This document shows, in pieces, positions 8,689 through 19,603 of a DNA stretch of 64,000 bases. A model generated the notes under the pieces. That model had not been told where the DNA came from. It searched no databases and was given only the letters and a program-made list of their open reading frames with translations. The translations under genes and the position numbers were made by a program. The number at the start of each line of letters is the position of its first letter. Position 1 is the stretch's first letter. Origin of the DNA: Zelopaecilomyces penicillatus (lineage: Eukaryota > Ascomycota > Sordariomycetes > Hypocreales > Pseudodiploosporaceae); NCBI GenBank assembly GCA_005765155.1, contig VCCP01000003.1, forward strand, positions 124,001-188,000, written 5' to 3'.

Positions 8689-11114
8689 GAGTTTCCGGGG
8701 TTGCATTCTTTGCATGGTCCGTCGTATTTTGTTCTGTCCAAGCCTTGAGTGATTACATGGTACAGAGTTCGATCGGCTTGACTTCCTTCGTGGGTTCGGA
8801 AGTTGAATTCTCGTTTGTGGAGGTTCTTCATTTCCTCGTACATGCGTTTGTTTTCCTCCGCATGTTGTCTGCACCGAGGTTTGTTGCAGTTGATTGCCAT
8901 CGTGGCTTCGCACTGAGTTCTCCCTGGGATACTGTCTTCCAGTAGTCGTCTTTCGTGCCATTGTACCAGCTTCTGTTGTGAGTGTATATCGCACTTGAGG
9001 TTGGTGCAATCATATAAGTCCTCCTTTCCACAGTCTGTGAGTTGTGGCCCGTTGTGTCCTAATTCGAGCTTTTCCCATTTGTGGACCTCGCAATAGATGG
9101 ACTTGCAGTCTTTGTTTTCGGCTCCTTGTCTGCATTCTTCTGGGGTCTTGGGGTGTGGTTCGAACACGCCAATTCCAAAAGGTGCAAAGTACTCAGCCTC
9201 GTGCCAGTCGACGAATTGATCTCCTGTGAGGACATTCTTAATTCCTCGTGCTCCCATACGGCGTGGGAAGAATTCGTTCTGGATTTTTGTTTTCTGGTGT
9301 TGAAAACAGGAGAAGTCGATGCATGACATCCAACTGATTTCGCTGTGGAAAACATGATTAGGGTCTAGGAGTGCATGATCGTCTTCGTGTTTGCTGTAGT
9401 TGGTTTTCAACATGAAGGCTCTTCCAAGGTGGTTTCCTGGGACAGGGACGCCTAGGCCTTCTTCCAACGTCCATTCACGAACGTATTTGGTGATTGTGAG
9501 TCGAAGGTTGACTCTGTCCGCGTGGCTTGGTACTTGCGTAAGTTTGATTGCTGCTTCTCTAAGGTGTTTATGGGCAGCACTCTTAGGTGGTGGATATGGT
9601 GTAGCATGGTATTGAGTTGTCCTGAGAGGTTCTTCGCTCTCGGATTCTGAAGAGCTGGAGTCCGAGCTGTCGCTTGTTGTTTCATCTTCAACCAGGGTGT
9701 TTTCGTCATCCGTGGCAGGGATTACTTGTCGGTCCGGAATCTCTTCGAAGTATTCTTCCTCATCTGTGTCCATATCCAGTTGTTGGTCCCATTGTGCGGT
9801 ACCGGATCGGGTTAGCGTGGTCCGCAACATTGGTGACTGTCGAGGTGTGGGGTGTCCGTAGTTTCCGGGTCGTCCTCGTCCCCATCCTCGTCGTCCCGTC
9901 ATGGCCAGGGTTCGTCCATCTTTGGCCATGGTGTGTGCGCTTCGTCGCGCATCAGGTACTGGTTTCCAGTCTTTTCGTTCTCGTTTCGGTTGTCGGCAGT
10001 CCCTGGCGAAATGTCCCATTTTGTCGCAATTATAGCACTTGACTTTGGATGCGTCTCGTCGTTGTGCAGCGTCGAGGTCCATTCTGATTGGTAGGGTGTT
10101 AGGGTCATTTCGTCGTTGACCATGGTTTGCCTTATGTTGTTGTTGCCGTGGTTGGAATCCGAAGTAAGTTGGTTTCCAGTTTCGTCCTTCGTACTTCTTT
10201 TCTTGTCGGCGCGAGTGCTGTCTGTCGTCGATGGCGACAGCCATAGCGCAATATTCCGTGAAAGAGTCCGGTCGGACTTCTTTGTACAATTCGTCTTTGA
10301 CTTCTGACTTGAGTCCATAGTACAGGGTTTCCATACACGTTTGCTCATCTTTTTCGGGTAGTTTGGACAAGATTTGTCGGAACTTCGCAACATAGTCCGA
10401 GGCAGACCCTGTCTGACGGAGGTTGCGTAGGTGTTGTTCAGCTTGTCGTTTTTCATTTGACGATCCGAAGGTGTTCAGGAGTTGTTGCTCAAAGATGTCG
10501 TAGTCGGCAAAGATTAGGTCAGTTTCCTCCTTTGAGGTCCCCATCGAGGCATTGTTGACGTAGTCTCGAAGTGTTGGTTCGAACCAGGTAAGTGCGGTTC
10601 CGGTAAGGAGCCCTGCGGCGTACCTTACTTTGACTGGTTCGAGCCGGAATTGTGTTGGATAGTACAGAAAGAAAGCGCGGAGTTGGGTAAGAAACCCTTG
10701 AAGTTTGCTTGGAGTGCCGTCAAAAGGCTCGGGTGTTCGTGGCTTCAAGATTTCTCCGGTGTCCTTTCCGGTGTGCATCTGTGCTGCAACTGTTTCCAAC
10801 CCGTGTCTATGCTGTTTCGCTTGGATTTCCATGTTCTCGAGAAGCTGTTTGACCTGGAGTTGCAAGGTTTCGGTGGCGAGCTTGGCCATCTTCGCTTCTT
10901 CTGCACGTCCCTTGCGCTCCTCCTCTAGCATTTGTTTGAAGCGTCTGCTGGTTTCTTCCAGCGCGAGAACATCTTCTTGGAGTCCTTTGATCTTGACGTC
11001 GTCATCGTCTTCTTCCTCTTCATCTACCTCCATGTTCGGATTGTTGTTGACAGGGGCATTAGGGGTGCCTCCTTGGTTAGTACTTCCGGATGAGGTGGGG
11101 GTTTGAGGAGCCAT
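8676..11114 (-). CDS. gag: Gag polyprotein with CCHC knuckle and extra C-terminal cysteine/histidine array
   Basis: The protein has 812 residues, starting at the first ATG after the LTR (MAPQTP...). It has a disordered acidic N-terminus with a coiled coil (about 40-100) and a retrotransposon gag domain (about 120-300, with LTGTALTWF). The zinc knuckle is C360, C363, H368, C373, followed by a basic and then an acidic linker. After the knuckle it continues for about 440 residues, far longer than usual for Ty3/gypsy Gag. That extension holds three units of C-x7/8-C-x4-C-x2-H: C661/C670/C675/H678, C695/C703/C708/H711 and C735/C743/C748/H751. It ends with a C-x2-C (801, 804) close to the frameshift site. 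Gag packages RNA and forms the particle; the role of the added array is unknown. Confidence 0.92.
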   Translation of the reverse strand: MAPQTPTSSGSTNQGGTPNAPVNNNPNMEVDEEEEDDDDVKIKGLQEDVLALEETSRRFKQMLEEERKGRAEEAKMAKLATETLQLQVKQLLENMEIQAKQHRHGLETVAAQMHTGKDTGEILKPRTPEPFDGTPSKLQGFLTQLRAFFLYYPTQFRLEPVKVRYAAGLLTGTALTWFEPTLRDYVNNASMGTSKEETDLIFADYDIFEQQLLNTFGSSNEKRQAEQHLRNLRQTGSASDYVAKFRQILSKLPEKDEQTCMETLYYGLKSEVKDELYKEVRPDSFTEYCAMAVAIDDRQHSRRQEKKYEGRNWKPTYFGFQPRQQQHKANHGQRRNDPNTLPIRMDLDAAQRRDASKVKCYNCDKMGHFARDCRQPKRERKDWKPVPDARRSAHTMAKDGRTLAMTGRRGWGRGRPGNYGHPTPRQSPMLRTTLTRSGTAQWDQQLDMDTDEEEYFEEIPDRQVIPATDDENTLVEDETTSDSSDSSSSESESEEPLRTTQYHATPYPPPKSAAHKHLREAAIKLTQVPSHADRVNLRLTITKYVREWTLEEGLGVPVPGNHLGRAFMLKTNYSKHEDDHALLDPNHVFHSEISWMSCIDFSCFQHQKTKIQNEFFPRRMGARGIKNVLTGDQFVDWHEAEYFAPFGIGVFEPHPKTPEECRQGAENKDCKSIYCEVHKWEKLELGHNGPQLTDCGKEDLYDCTNLKCDIHSQQKLVQWHERRLLEDSIPGRTQCEATMAINCNKPRCRQHAEENKRMYEEMKNLHKREFNFRTHEGSQADRTLYHVITQGLDRTKYDGPCKECNPGNSKNE

Positions 11115-11165
11115 CTTGCGAAATAGCGATATTGCCCAGGGTAACACAGTAACCCACTGAACAAG

Positions 11166-11175
11166 AGTTATCAAC
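11166..11175 (-). other. Primer-binding site of self-priming type
   Basis: Right after the 5' LTR the minus strand reads CGTTGATAACTCTTG. Its ten bases GTTGATAACT are complementary to AGTTATCAAC, which the transcript carries within the LTR (11366-11357), about 37 bases downstream of the TATA palindrome at 11403-11412. This matches the Tf1/sushi-type arrangement, where the 5' end of the RNA primes reverse transcription. A tRNA primer was not excluded by search. Confidence 0.55.
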
Positions 11176-11176
11176 G

Positions 11177-11604
11177 TGTGACGTTTGGTGAATTCCCAAG
11201 GGATAAACCTAACGAAAGGGGTTTATGTTGGCAGATGAGTCGGGGTGTTCTGAGCAATAGGTCTGTCACGTTGGTGATAGATACGGAGTATCGTAACCAG
11301 GGGTCAAGTATCAGCGTAGTGAGCGGTAGCGAACAATACGATGAAGTTGAAAGTGTGTTGATAACTATCTAAGCTATGTTTTAAAGAGTGAAAATTGAGG
11401 GCGTATATATACATCGTGGATCACTTGGATCACTTGTCGTGCAAGTGGTGATCCTGGTGATCCAAGTTGCTGGCTCACCTGGCTCACCACCATTCTTATG
11501 GTGATCCCACTGATCTATCTAACTGGTCCCCTTCCTCCATGGTACGTACCTTCCCTAGGTCACATGACCGGCCTATTGTACGACCATGTCGTTGGGTCGT
11601 GACA
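11177..11604 (-). repeat. Right LTR of intact element (5' LTR, gag-pol promoter)
   Basis: 428 bp, reading identical to 4026-4453. On the minus strand the TATA palindrome (11412-11403) lies about 37 bases before AGTTATCAAC (11366-11357), the probable start of the RNA. LTR identity implies recent insertion. Confidence 0.93.
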
Positions 11605-14600
11605 ATAAGGCTTTCTATTATTATAATTACTTCTTTGGCTTAGAGTATCTACTCTACTATTCTTAGATCCTTTATAATGGATGATTTTATAGTTATAGTC
11701 TATAAGGGTTTCTATATAATGGATTTATTATATATTTAGTTTCTATATAGTAGTGAAGTAAGAGATATTCTTCTGGTTAGTAAAAACCTTTATTTAATGG
11801 TTGCTTCCTTATAAGTAATATAAGAACTTATTAAAAGCTTTAATAATAGCTATGAATTCCTTATTATAGATTAGATAGTTGAGTTCAGCTCTATAAAGTT
11901 TCTTAGAATAGAAGATAATAGGTTATAATCTATCTTTATTATCTTATTATCTAATCTATACTCTAATAATATAATTCGAAGCATTAGTTTTGAGTTCTAT
12001 AGGTTTATCTGGGTTATATATTATTAGTATAGGCTCTTTATAGATTTACTTCTTAAGTTCTTTAAATATAATATCTATATTAGATTTCTATAGAAATTTA
12101 TAATCCTTTTTAATATATTTAATAAGTAGTGCAGCTATTTTGCTATAATTATAAATAAACTTTTAATAGTAATTAATAAAGCCTAAGAACTCTTATATAT
12201 TTATAATGTTTTATAATATTAGCCAATTATATACTATAGTGATTTTCACTGATTCTATTTGAATTTCATCTAATAAGAAGATATATCCTAGGAAGGTAAC
12301 CATTTATTTATAAAATTTATATTTTTCTGATTCGATAAGAAGATTATTATCTTAGAGTAGTTATAATACCTTATAGATATATTCTCTATACTCTTCTTCT
12401 ATCTAAAAGAAGATCAGGATATTATCTAGATAGATTACTATAAAGATATCCAAATATTCTTAGAGAATATTATTAATCATATATTAGAATATTACAGGGG
12501 TATTGATTAGGCTAAAAGATATTACTAGATATTCGAAAAGTCTAAACTTGATTCTAAAGGTGATTTTCTATTTATTATCTTTCTTTATTTAAATCAAGTT
12601 ATATATTCCCTTAAGATCTAGGATAATAAACCAGTTCATTCTATATAATCGATTATATAGTTCATTGATTAATAATAGAGGTATTTAATCCTTGATTATA
12701 ACTATATTTAATAGTTAGTAATCTATAACTAGTTATAATTTGCTATTCTTTTTTAATATAAATATAATAGGGTATTCTGCTTTGGATATGGATGATTGAA
12801 TGTATTCTTTTTCAAGTATTTTATTAAGATATTCTTATAATATCTTGAGTTCCTTGATATTTAGTATATAGATCTTAGTGAAAATAGGCTTCTTTCTATC
12901 TATAATCTGGATTTTATAATCCTATTAATTATATAAAAGGAGCTTTATTTTAAGCTCTTTATAAAATAGTTTAATATACTTATAGTATTCTTCTAATATA
13001 GATATAAGTTATTTTTCTATATCTAAGGGTGATTTGTTTTTATAGTATTCTTATAATTACTCTATTATTATCCTAAGGGTAATAATAACCTATCAGGTTT
13101 ATTGCTATTGATCATTGTATTATTTTTTAATATAATTTCCTAGTAGAAGGCCCTTTTTGGTAGCTATAAAGTATACTTTCTTTGCTTTGCTTATTATTAT
13201 TAGATCTTTATAATCTTTTAGGGATAATATAGTATTACTCTATTATATCTAGCCTATCTTTTAATTAATCTATAGGTTATTATTAAATAATTAGGGGTAG
13301 CCTAATATAAGTTTATATTCTTTAGTATTTATTATATTGAATATAGTATTATTTTAATATCCTTGGACTTTGAATCAGAGATGATCAGTCTCTTTGTTGA
13401 TCTATCCTTTATTATAGATAAAGGTATTCCCTTCTAGGTTATATAAGGGGTATAGTTCTTCCTTATTATACTATAGCAGTTATATATAATTCATAGCTTT
13501 TAATGATATATAATTGCCTATTACTCTACTATCTATTAAAGCATGAAAATAATATCCTATAATCTGTATTTCTATTATTAGTTTAAGCCTATTGATGCCT
13601 ATTATATAAAGGGTCTTTTATAGGGGGTTATACTATAACCCTCTTATAGATAACTTTACTTATTTTTTAAGTTTCTAGGATTATATTTCTTATATAATCT
13701 ATTATAATCTATCCTATTTAGATCCTTGATAATATTATAATATAGATCTTGATCTTCTTAACTTCCTTTATATATTTAAAAGTTAAAATCTTATTAATAT
13801 AGGTTCTCTATTTCTTCTTATATACAGTGGCTTTCCCTATAATATCACCTATACATTAATCTAGGGCAATCGATAGCATTTCTTATAGGATAAGCGGTTC
13901 TTGCCTATATACCTCCTTCTAGTATATTTATCTTATACTATTATATCAGTTTCTATTATAAGTATATATTACACTTGAGATTGGTATAATTATATAAGTC
14001 TCTTTTTCTATAGTTAATAAGTTATAGTCTATTATAACCTAACTCAAGTTTTTCCTATTTATAGATCTTATAATAAATAGACTTATAATCTTTATTTTCA
14101 GCTTCTTATCTATATTCTTCTAGGGTATTAAGGTATGATTTAAATATATTAATCCCAAAGGATATAAAATACTTAGCCTTATATTAATTAATGAATTAAT
14201 CTTTTATAAGAATATTCTTGATTCCTTATGCTCCTATATAATATAGAAAGAATTTATTTTAGATTTTTACTTTCTAGTATTAAAAATAGAAAAAGTCAAT
14301 ATATAATATCCAGCTGATTTTATTATAGAACTTGTGATTAGGATTTAATAGTATATAATTGTCTTTATATTTGCTATAATTGGTTTTTAATATAAAGGCT
14401 CTTTTAAAATGATCTCCTAGGATAGAAATACCTAGGCCTTCTTTTAATATCTATTTATAAATATACTTAATAATTATAAGTTAGAGATTAACTCTATTTA
14501 TATAGCTTAGTATTTATATAAGTTTAATTACTGCTTCCCTAAGGTATTTATAAGTAATGCTCTTAGGTAATGGATATAGTATGGTATAGTATTATATTAT

Positions 14601-15536
14601 CCTAAGAGGTTCTTTACTCTTAGATTCTAAAGAGCTAGAGTCTAAGCTATTGCTTATTGTTTTATCTTTAATTAGGGTGTTTTTATTATCTATAGTAGGG
14701 ATTAGTTATTGATTCAGAATCTCCTTAAAGTACTCTTCCTCATCTATATTTATATCTAGTTATTGATCCTATTATACAATATCAGATCAGGTTAGTATAA
14801 TCTATAATATTAGTGATTATTGAGGTATAGGGTGTTTATAGTTTTTGGGTTGTTTTTATTCTTATCTTCTTTGTTCTATTATAGCTAGGGTTTATCTATC
14901 TCTGGCTATAGTATATATACTTTATTATATATTTAATACTAGCTTCCAAGGTTTCTTATCTTTCTTGGATTATTTATATTACTAGGCAATATATCTATAT
15001 CCATTATAGTTATAATATTGGACTTTTATTATATCCTTTTATTAAGTAGTATTAAGGTCTATATGAATTAATAAGGTATTAGGGTTATTTTATTATTGAT
15101 TATAGTTTGCTTTATATTATTATTATTATAATTAAAATCTAAAGTAAATTGGTTTCTAGTTTTATTCTTTATATTTCTTTTCTTATTAATATAAGTGTTA
15201 TCTATTATTAATAATAATAATTATAGTATAATATTCTATAAAGGAGTCCGATTAGACTTCTTTATATAACTTATCCTTGATTTCTAACTTAAGTCTATAG
15301 TATAGGGTTTCTATATATATTTGCTTATCCTTTTTAGGTAGTTTAGATAAGATCTATTAGAACTTTATAATATAGTCTAAGGTAGATCCTATCTAGTAGA
15401 GGTTATATAGGTATTATTCGGTTTATTATTTCTTATTTAATAATCCAAAGGTATTTAAGAATTATTGTTCAAAGATATTATAGTTAGCGAAGATTAGATT
15501 AGTTTCCTTCTTTAAGGTACCTATCAATGGGGAAAG

Positions 15537-18062
15537 ATGGATGAGGTCAAAGTCCGAGAAACGGCCAAGCTAGCCTTTAATGGCCAAGAAGAATATACGG
15601 ATATCGATCAGGAAGCAGACGCATTAATAACGCAGCTACATAGCATCGCAGACCAAACGACCCCACAAAGGAACAGCAAGGCCAAGGAAATACCCACACC
15701 ATGGTGGAATGAGACCACCCGGGAAGCGATCCACGAACTCCGAGCAGCAGGTCGCCGCTACCGCGCTCTGAGGTCGCAAGTTAATCTGAGGGAGCTCCAG
15801 ACCTGCGAGAAACACTATACCAAGGTCCTTCGTACAGCAAAGAGGGAGAGCTGGCGCAAGCTCCTAGCCTCGACCTCGCTGAGGGAGAAGGGTATCTGGG
15901 ATCTAGAGAGATGGGCTAGGCTTAAGAGTCATATAGCCCCGGAGCCACCTACGCTACCACCGCTTATACGCAGCGATAACACAGAGGCGATCACAGCCAC
16001 AGAGAAGGCTGCAGTCCTAGCAGCGAAGTTCTTCCCCCCCCCGTTGCATACAGAAGGGAGGCTTAAAACAGCCGGATACGGTAGAATCCAAATCAAACAG
16101 GCTGTCGACCCAGATGAGGTCGAGCAGGTACTCCGCAGCGTAGGAGCATGGAAAGCCCCTGGCGAAGATGGTATCCCGATGGGATTCCTCAAGGCCTGCG
16201 GCCAACCGCTCTACGCAGCGATAGCGCACCTAGCGACCAGGAGCCTTGAATCGCAATACTTCCCGCAGCGTTTTCGCCGCGCGGTAGTAGTGGTCCTTAA
16301 GAAACCAGGGAAAAAACCAACAGCCTACCAGACTACCGGAGGCTGGCGGCCTATATCCCTACTAGCCACAGTAGGGAAGGTTATCGAAGCGATCCTCAGC
16401 AGGCGCATCTCCAGCGCAGCGGAACAGATAGGCCTTCTACCAAAGGGCCAGATGGGAAACCGGGCAGGCAGAAGCACCGAGACTGCAGTTTCAGCTGTTA
16501 TCGAAGGGGTGCAAGCAGCCTGGGGTAGCGGCGGCAACGCAGCTCTACTACAGCTCGATATCAAAGGCGCATTTGACACAGTCCCCCACCATCGACTGCT
16601 CCTAACCCTACAAGATGAAGGGTTTCCAGAATGGATGGTTAACTGGCTGCGCAGCTACCTCGATGGGAGGACAGCGAGGCTACGTCTAGATGGCACCCTA
16701 ACCGACCCTTATGAAATCCTGGCCGGGGTCCCACAAGGGTCCCCTTTATCCCCAATCCTCTTTATTATCTATATCGCTACCCTATACCGGGCCTTGGCCG
16801 AGATACAGGGCCTGAATATAATAGGATTCGCAGATGATACGAATCTACTTAGCAGCGGCCCTGATGCAAATAGTATATACCTACGGTTAAAGAAGGCCTG
16901 GAGGATATGCAAGGCCTGGTCCAGAGCCAGCGGGCTAGAATTCGCACCGGATAAGTTCGAGCTGATCTACTTTACAAAAGCGCACGCAGCGCCAACGCAG
17001 GGTCTCCTTCTCGATAACGCTACGGTAACCCCCGCAGAGCATGCGCGGATGCTTGGCATCGAGCTCGACAGGAAACTCACCTTCTTCAAACATTGGGCAA
17101 GGATTCAGGGTAAACTCACATCACAGAACCTAGCACTCACAAAGCTCGCCGCGAGGACGTGGGGACCCCCTCTCCGCACGGCCCGGATCATATACACGAC
17201 GGTAATTCGCAGCGTTATCGCATATGGAGCGACAACCTTCCATAAGATCGATAAACCACCAACCTCGAAGGGAATTAAATCAGCATACGCTGCACAAACC
17301 CTGTGCCTACGCAGCGTTACCGGAGCGTATAGGGCTACCCCAGTATACATCCTCGAATCCGAAGCATATATACCACCCTTAGACCTATATCTCACACAAC
17401 AAAAGACCAGAGGCCTCGCCCGCCTACAGGCCCACGTGGGATTCTTTAAGCAAATACGCGATACCGTAGCGCTATCGATGCGATCTCGACGCCCCCGACA
17501 GCCCAATCCCCAAGGAGAGAAGCTATTACTCGAGACCAACATACTACTCAGCCATCATTGGCTGGGAGAGAGAACCCCCACAGAGGCCCTTCTACACTGG
17601 TGGAGGGAACGATGGCTAGCGAAGAAGTCGCGAACTAGCTGCGCCGCAGCAACGCAGCCCATAGCCCTAAGCTGGAAGACACTAAGGAAGTATGATAGCC
17701 TCACTAAAGCAGAGAGCTCGCTGCTCATTCAGATCAGAACCGAAAGGATCGGGCTAAAAGCGTTCCTCCATCACCGTATGGTCCCTACATGCCCCACGCC
17801 GCTATGTAGCTGCGCCGACGGGGGGAGGGAGACAGCAGAACACCTAGCCCTATGGTGCCGGGATGTCCCAGAACAACTCCACCGGAGCCTCAGACAGAAG
17901 ATCACACCACTCCAGAGCAGGACTGACTGGATCAGCGCACTCGCTGCGCCATCCACAGCAAAGGAAATCACACGATGGATAATGAGGCTGGAAAGGCTAC
18001 AGGAATACAACCTGGCGCTACGAATACAGGACGCCGAAGACGACACAACAGCAGCGAGATAG
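15537..18062 (+). CDS. LINE ORF2 fragment: reverse transcriptase with C-terminal Cys/His motif (truncated)
   Basis: An 841-residue open frame starting soon after the truncation point, in what is normally the endonuclease-RT linker. The RT core runs from roughly residue 190 to 480, with LQLDIKGAFDTV (palm), GVPQGSPLSP and the catalytic FADD in GFADDTNLL. Near the C-terminus CPTPLCSC followed by EHLALWC gives a CCHC-like motif usual in fungal LINE ORF2 proteins. No RNase H motif such as TDGS was recognised. Without an endonuclease the copy is dead on arrival unless helped in trans. Tad/I-like placement is an inference. Confidence 0.88.
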   Translation: MDEVKVRETAKLAFNGQEEYTDIDQEADALITQLHSIADQTTPQRNSKAKEIPTPWWNETTREAIHELRAAGRRYRALRSQVNLRELQTCEKHYTKVLRTAKRESWRKLLASTSLREKGIWDLERWARLKSHIAPEPPTLPPLIRSDNTEAITATEKAAVLAAKFFPPPLHTEGRLKTAGYGRIQIKQAVDPDEVEQVLRSVGAWKAPGEDGIPMGFLKACGQPLYAAIAHLATRSLESQYFPQRFRRAVVVVLKKPGKKPTAYQTTGGWRPISLLATVGKVIEAILSRRISSAAEQIGLLPKGQMGNRAGRSTETAVSAVIEGVQAAWGSGGNAALLQLDIKGAFDTVPHHRLLLTLQDEGFPEWMVNWLRSYLDGRTARLRLDGTLTDPYEILAGVPQGSPLSPILFIIYIATLYRALAEIQGLNIIGFADDTNLLSSGPDANSIYLRLKKAWRICKAWSRASGLEFAPDKFELIYFTKAHAAPTQGLLLDNATVTPAEHARMLGIELDRKLTFFKHWARIQGKLTSQNLALTKLAARTWGPPLRTARIIYTTVIRSVIAYGATTFHKIDKPPTSKGIKSAYAAQTLCLRSVTGAYRATPVYILESEAYIPPLDLYLTQQKTRGLARLQAHVGFFKQIRDTVALSMRSRRPRQPNPQGEKLLLETNILLSHHWLGERTPTEALLHWWRERWLAKKSRTSCAAATQPIALSWKTLRKYDSLTKAESSLLIQIRTERIGLKAFLHHRMVPTCPTPLCSCADGGRETAEHLALWCRDVPEQLHRSLRQKITPLQSRTDWISALAAPSTAKEITRWIMRLERLQEYNLALRIQDAEDDTTAAR

Positions 18063-18960
18063 CAGGGGCGCCGCGGCGCTTCAATTTAGGGGTATCTACA
18101 AACGACTATATGCCCGCCTCAGCGGGGTAGCAGCGACCTCAGTCCGAGTCCTCCTCCGAGTCACATAAGTCCACAAGGACGACTTACTGGCAACAATACT
18201 GGTTTTGCGTACCACAAGAGTTAGACACGCAGGCGCAGCGAGGGCGCAACCTGTCGCCAGACTAGGGGGGGGGGGGGGGGGGGGGCAGGGAAGAAAGGAA
18301 GGAAGGACCTACCTGTCAGAGCGGCTTGAGGAAGGAAGGAAGGAAGGAAGGAAGAAGAAGGGAAGGAACGAGGTTTATATAGTGAGGGCGGTGAGGCCAA
18401 GCTGCGGCAGAATTGCGCAGATCACCGGCAGCTGCCAACAGTGTTGGGAGTTGAAGCTATCACGACAACGCCTCGAGGCAGCAGCGACATCACCAACAAC
18501 TACCACAACGAGCCCAGGGACGGAATTCCACAGAAGCCGGCAGAAGCCAGGCGAATCCCGTACCCATCCGACCACCCAAAAACATCAGAAACGGGAGGAC
18601 GAAGCGATATAGCTGCTACAAACAGTTATAACACAAATACTAACCCGGCCATATAGGCCGGTCCTACTAACCCCCAGCCTTATGGCTCCGATATAGCAGA
18701 CGCATAGGCATCGCATCTAACACGCCGATTCCCCGTCAGCCACCAGATACGGAGGTGAGATCCGTTATGTACAGGAGGCAAAGACCAACGCTGCGATAAC
18801 GCAGAGAGAGCATAACATAGTTAAAAAGAGGATAGGGGTTTTCATCTGTTTTTCCCCCCTATCTATTAAATAGAGAGGGACTGCTTACCCTATATAGGGT
18901 CTAGCCTAGAATATATATAGGCTAGTACAGTGTAAGATTAATAATAATAATAATAATAAT
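18063..18960 (+). other. LINE 3' UTR with poly-G, GGAAG repeats, terminal hairpins and AAT tail
   Basis: The segment holds a run of 21 G (18265-18285), a GGAA/GGAAG simple repeat (about 18292-18365), and near the 3' end several inverted repeats. These are GATAGGGG pairing with CCCCTATC around 18830-18865, the palindrome ACCCTATATAGGGT, and CTAGCC/GGCTAG around 18901-18925. An AAT microsatellite tail follows. 3' hairpins of this kind are recognised by the RT in several LINE clades. No protein was called here. Confidence 0.7.
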
Positions 18961-19603
18961 AAGGTACCTATCAAGGCATTATTAATATAATCCCAAAGTA
19001 TTAGTTTAAACCAGATAAGTATAGTTCTAGTAAGGAGCCCTATAATATACCTTACTTTAATTGGTTTAAGCTAGAATTATATTGGATAATACAAAAAGAA
19101 AGCATAGAATTAGGTAAGAAACCCTTAAAGTTTGCTTAAAGTACCATTAAAAGGCTTAGATATTCATAGCTTTAAGATTTCTTTAATATCCTTTTTAATA
19201 TATATCTATACTATAACTATTTCTAACCTATATCTATACTGTTTTGCTTGGATTTTTATATTCTTAAGAAGCTGCTTAATCTAGAGTTATAAGGTTTTAG
19301 TAGTAAGCTTAGCTATTTTTGCTTCTTCTATATATCCCTTATATTCCTCCTCTAGTATTTATTTAAAGTATCTATTAATTTCCTTTAGTATAAGAATATC
19401 TTCTTAGAATCCTTTAATCTTAATATTATTATTATCTTCTTCCTCTTTATCTACCTTTATATTTGGATTATTATTAATAGAAATATTAGAAGTGCCTCCT
19501 TGATTAGTACTTCTAGATAGGGTAGGGGTTTAAGGAGCTATCTTATAAAATAGTAATATTACTTAGGGTAATATAATAACCCACTAAACAAGAGTTATCA
19601 ATA

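Larger units (their letters stand above)
4026..11604 (-). mobile_element. Intact Ty3/gypsy chromovirus-type LTR retrotransposon (7579 bp)
   Basis: Two 428-bp LTRs (4026-4453, 11177-11604), identical as far as read, begin TGTGAC and end GTGACA. The 5-bp target duplication ATAAG is at 4021-4025 and 11605-11609. On the minus strand the order is LTR, primer-binding site, gag, -1 frameshift signal, pol (protease, reverse transcriptase, RNase H, integrase, chromodomain), purine-rich tract, LTR. On the plus strand a spliced Zn2Cys6/coiled-coil gene runs from inside the left LTR into the end of pol. GC content is normal and no RIP is visible, so this insertion is young. It landed in the RNase H region of a RIP-degraded member of its own family. 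Confidence 0.96.
15528..18960 (+). mobile_element. 5'-truncated non-LTR retrotransposon (LINE), nested in the outer gypsy copy
   Basis: The 14-bp target duplication AAGGTACCTATCAA is at 15514-15527 and 18961-18974. Between the copies lie a reverse transcriptase ORF, a 3' UTR of about 900 bp and a tail of ATA/AAT repeats (18938-18960). The first ORF and the endonuclease are missing, as expected from incomplete reverse transcription during target-primed insertion. There is no RIP signature, in contrast to the host element on both sides, so this copy came after the RIP. It is on the plus strand, opposite to the gypsy gag-pol. Confidence 0.92.

Noticed and set aside
9674..10042. Plus-strand ORFs opposite gag (also 10650-10928, 10705-11106)
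   Set aside because: Unlike 4572-5183 they lack a domain and plausible splice structure; they are shadows of gag.
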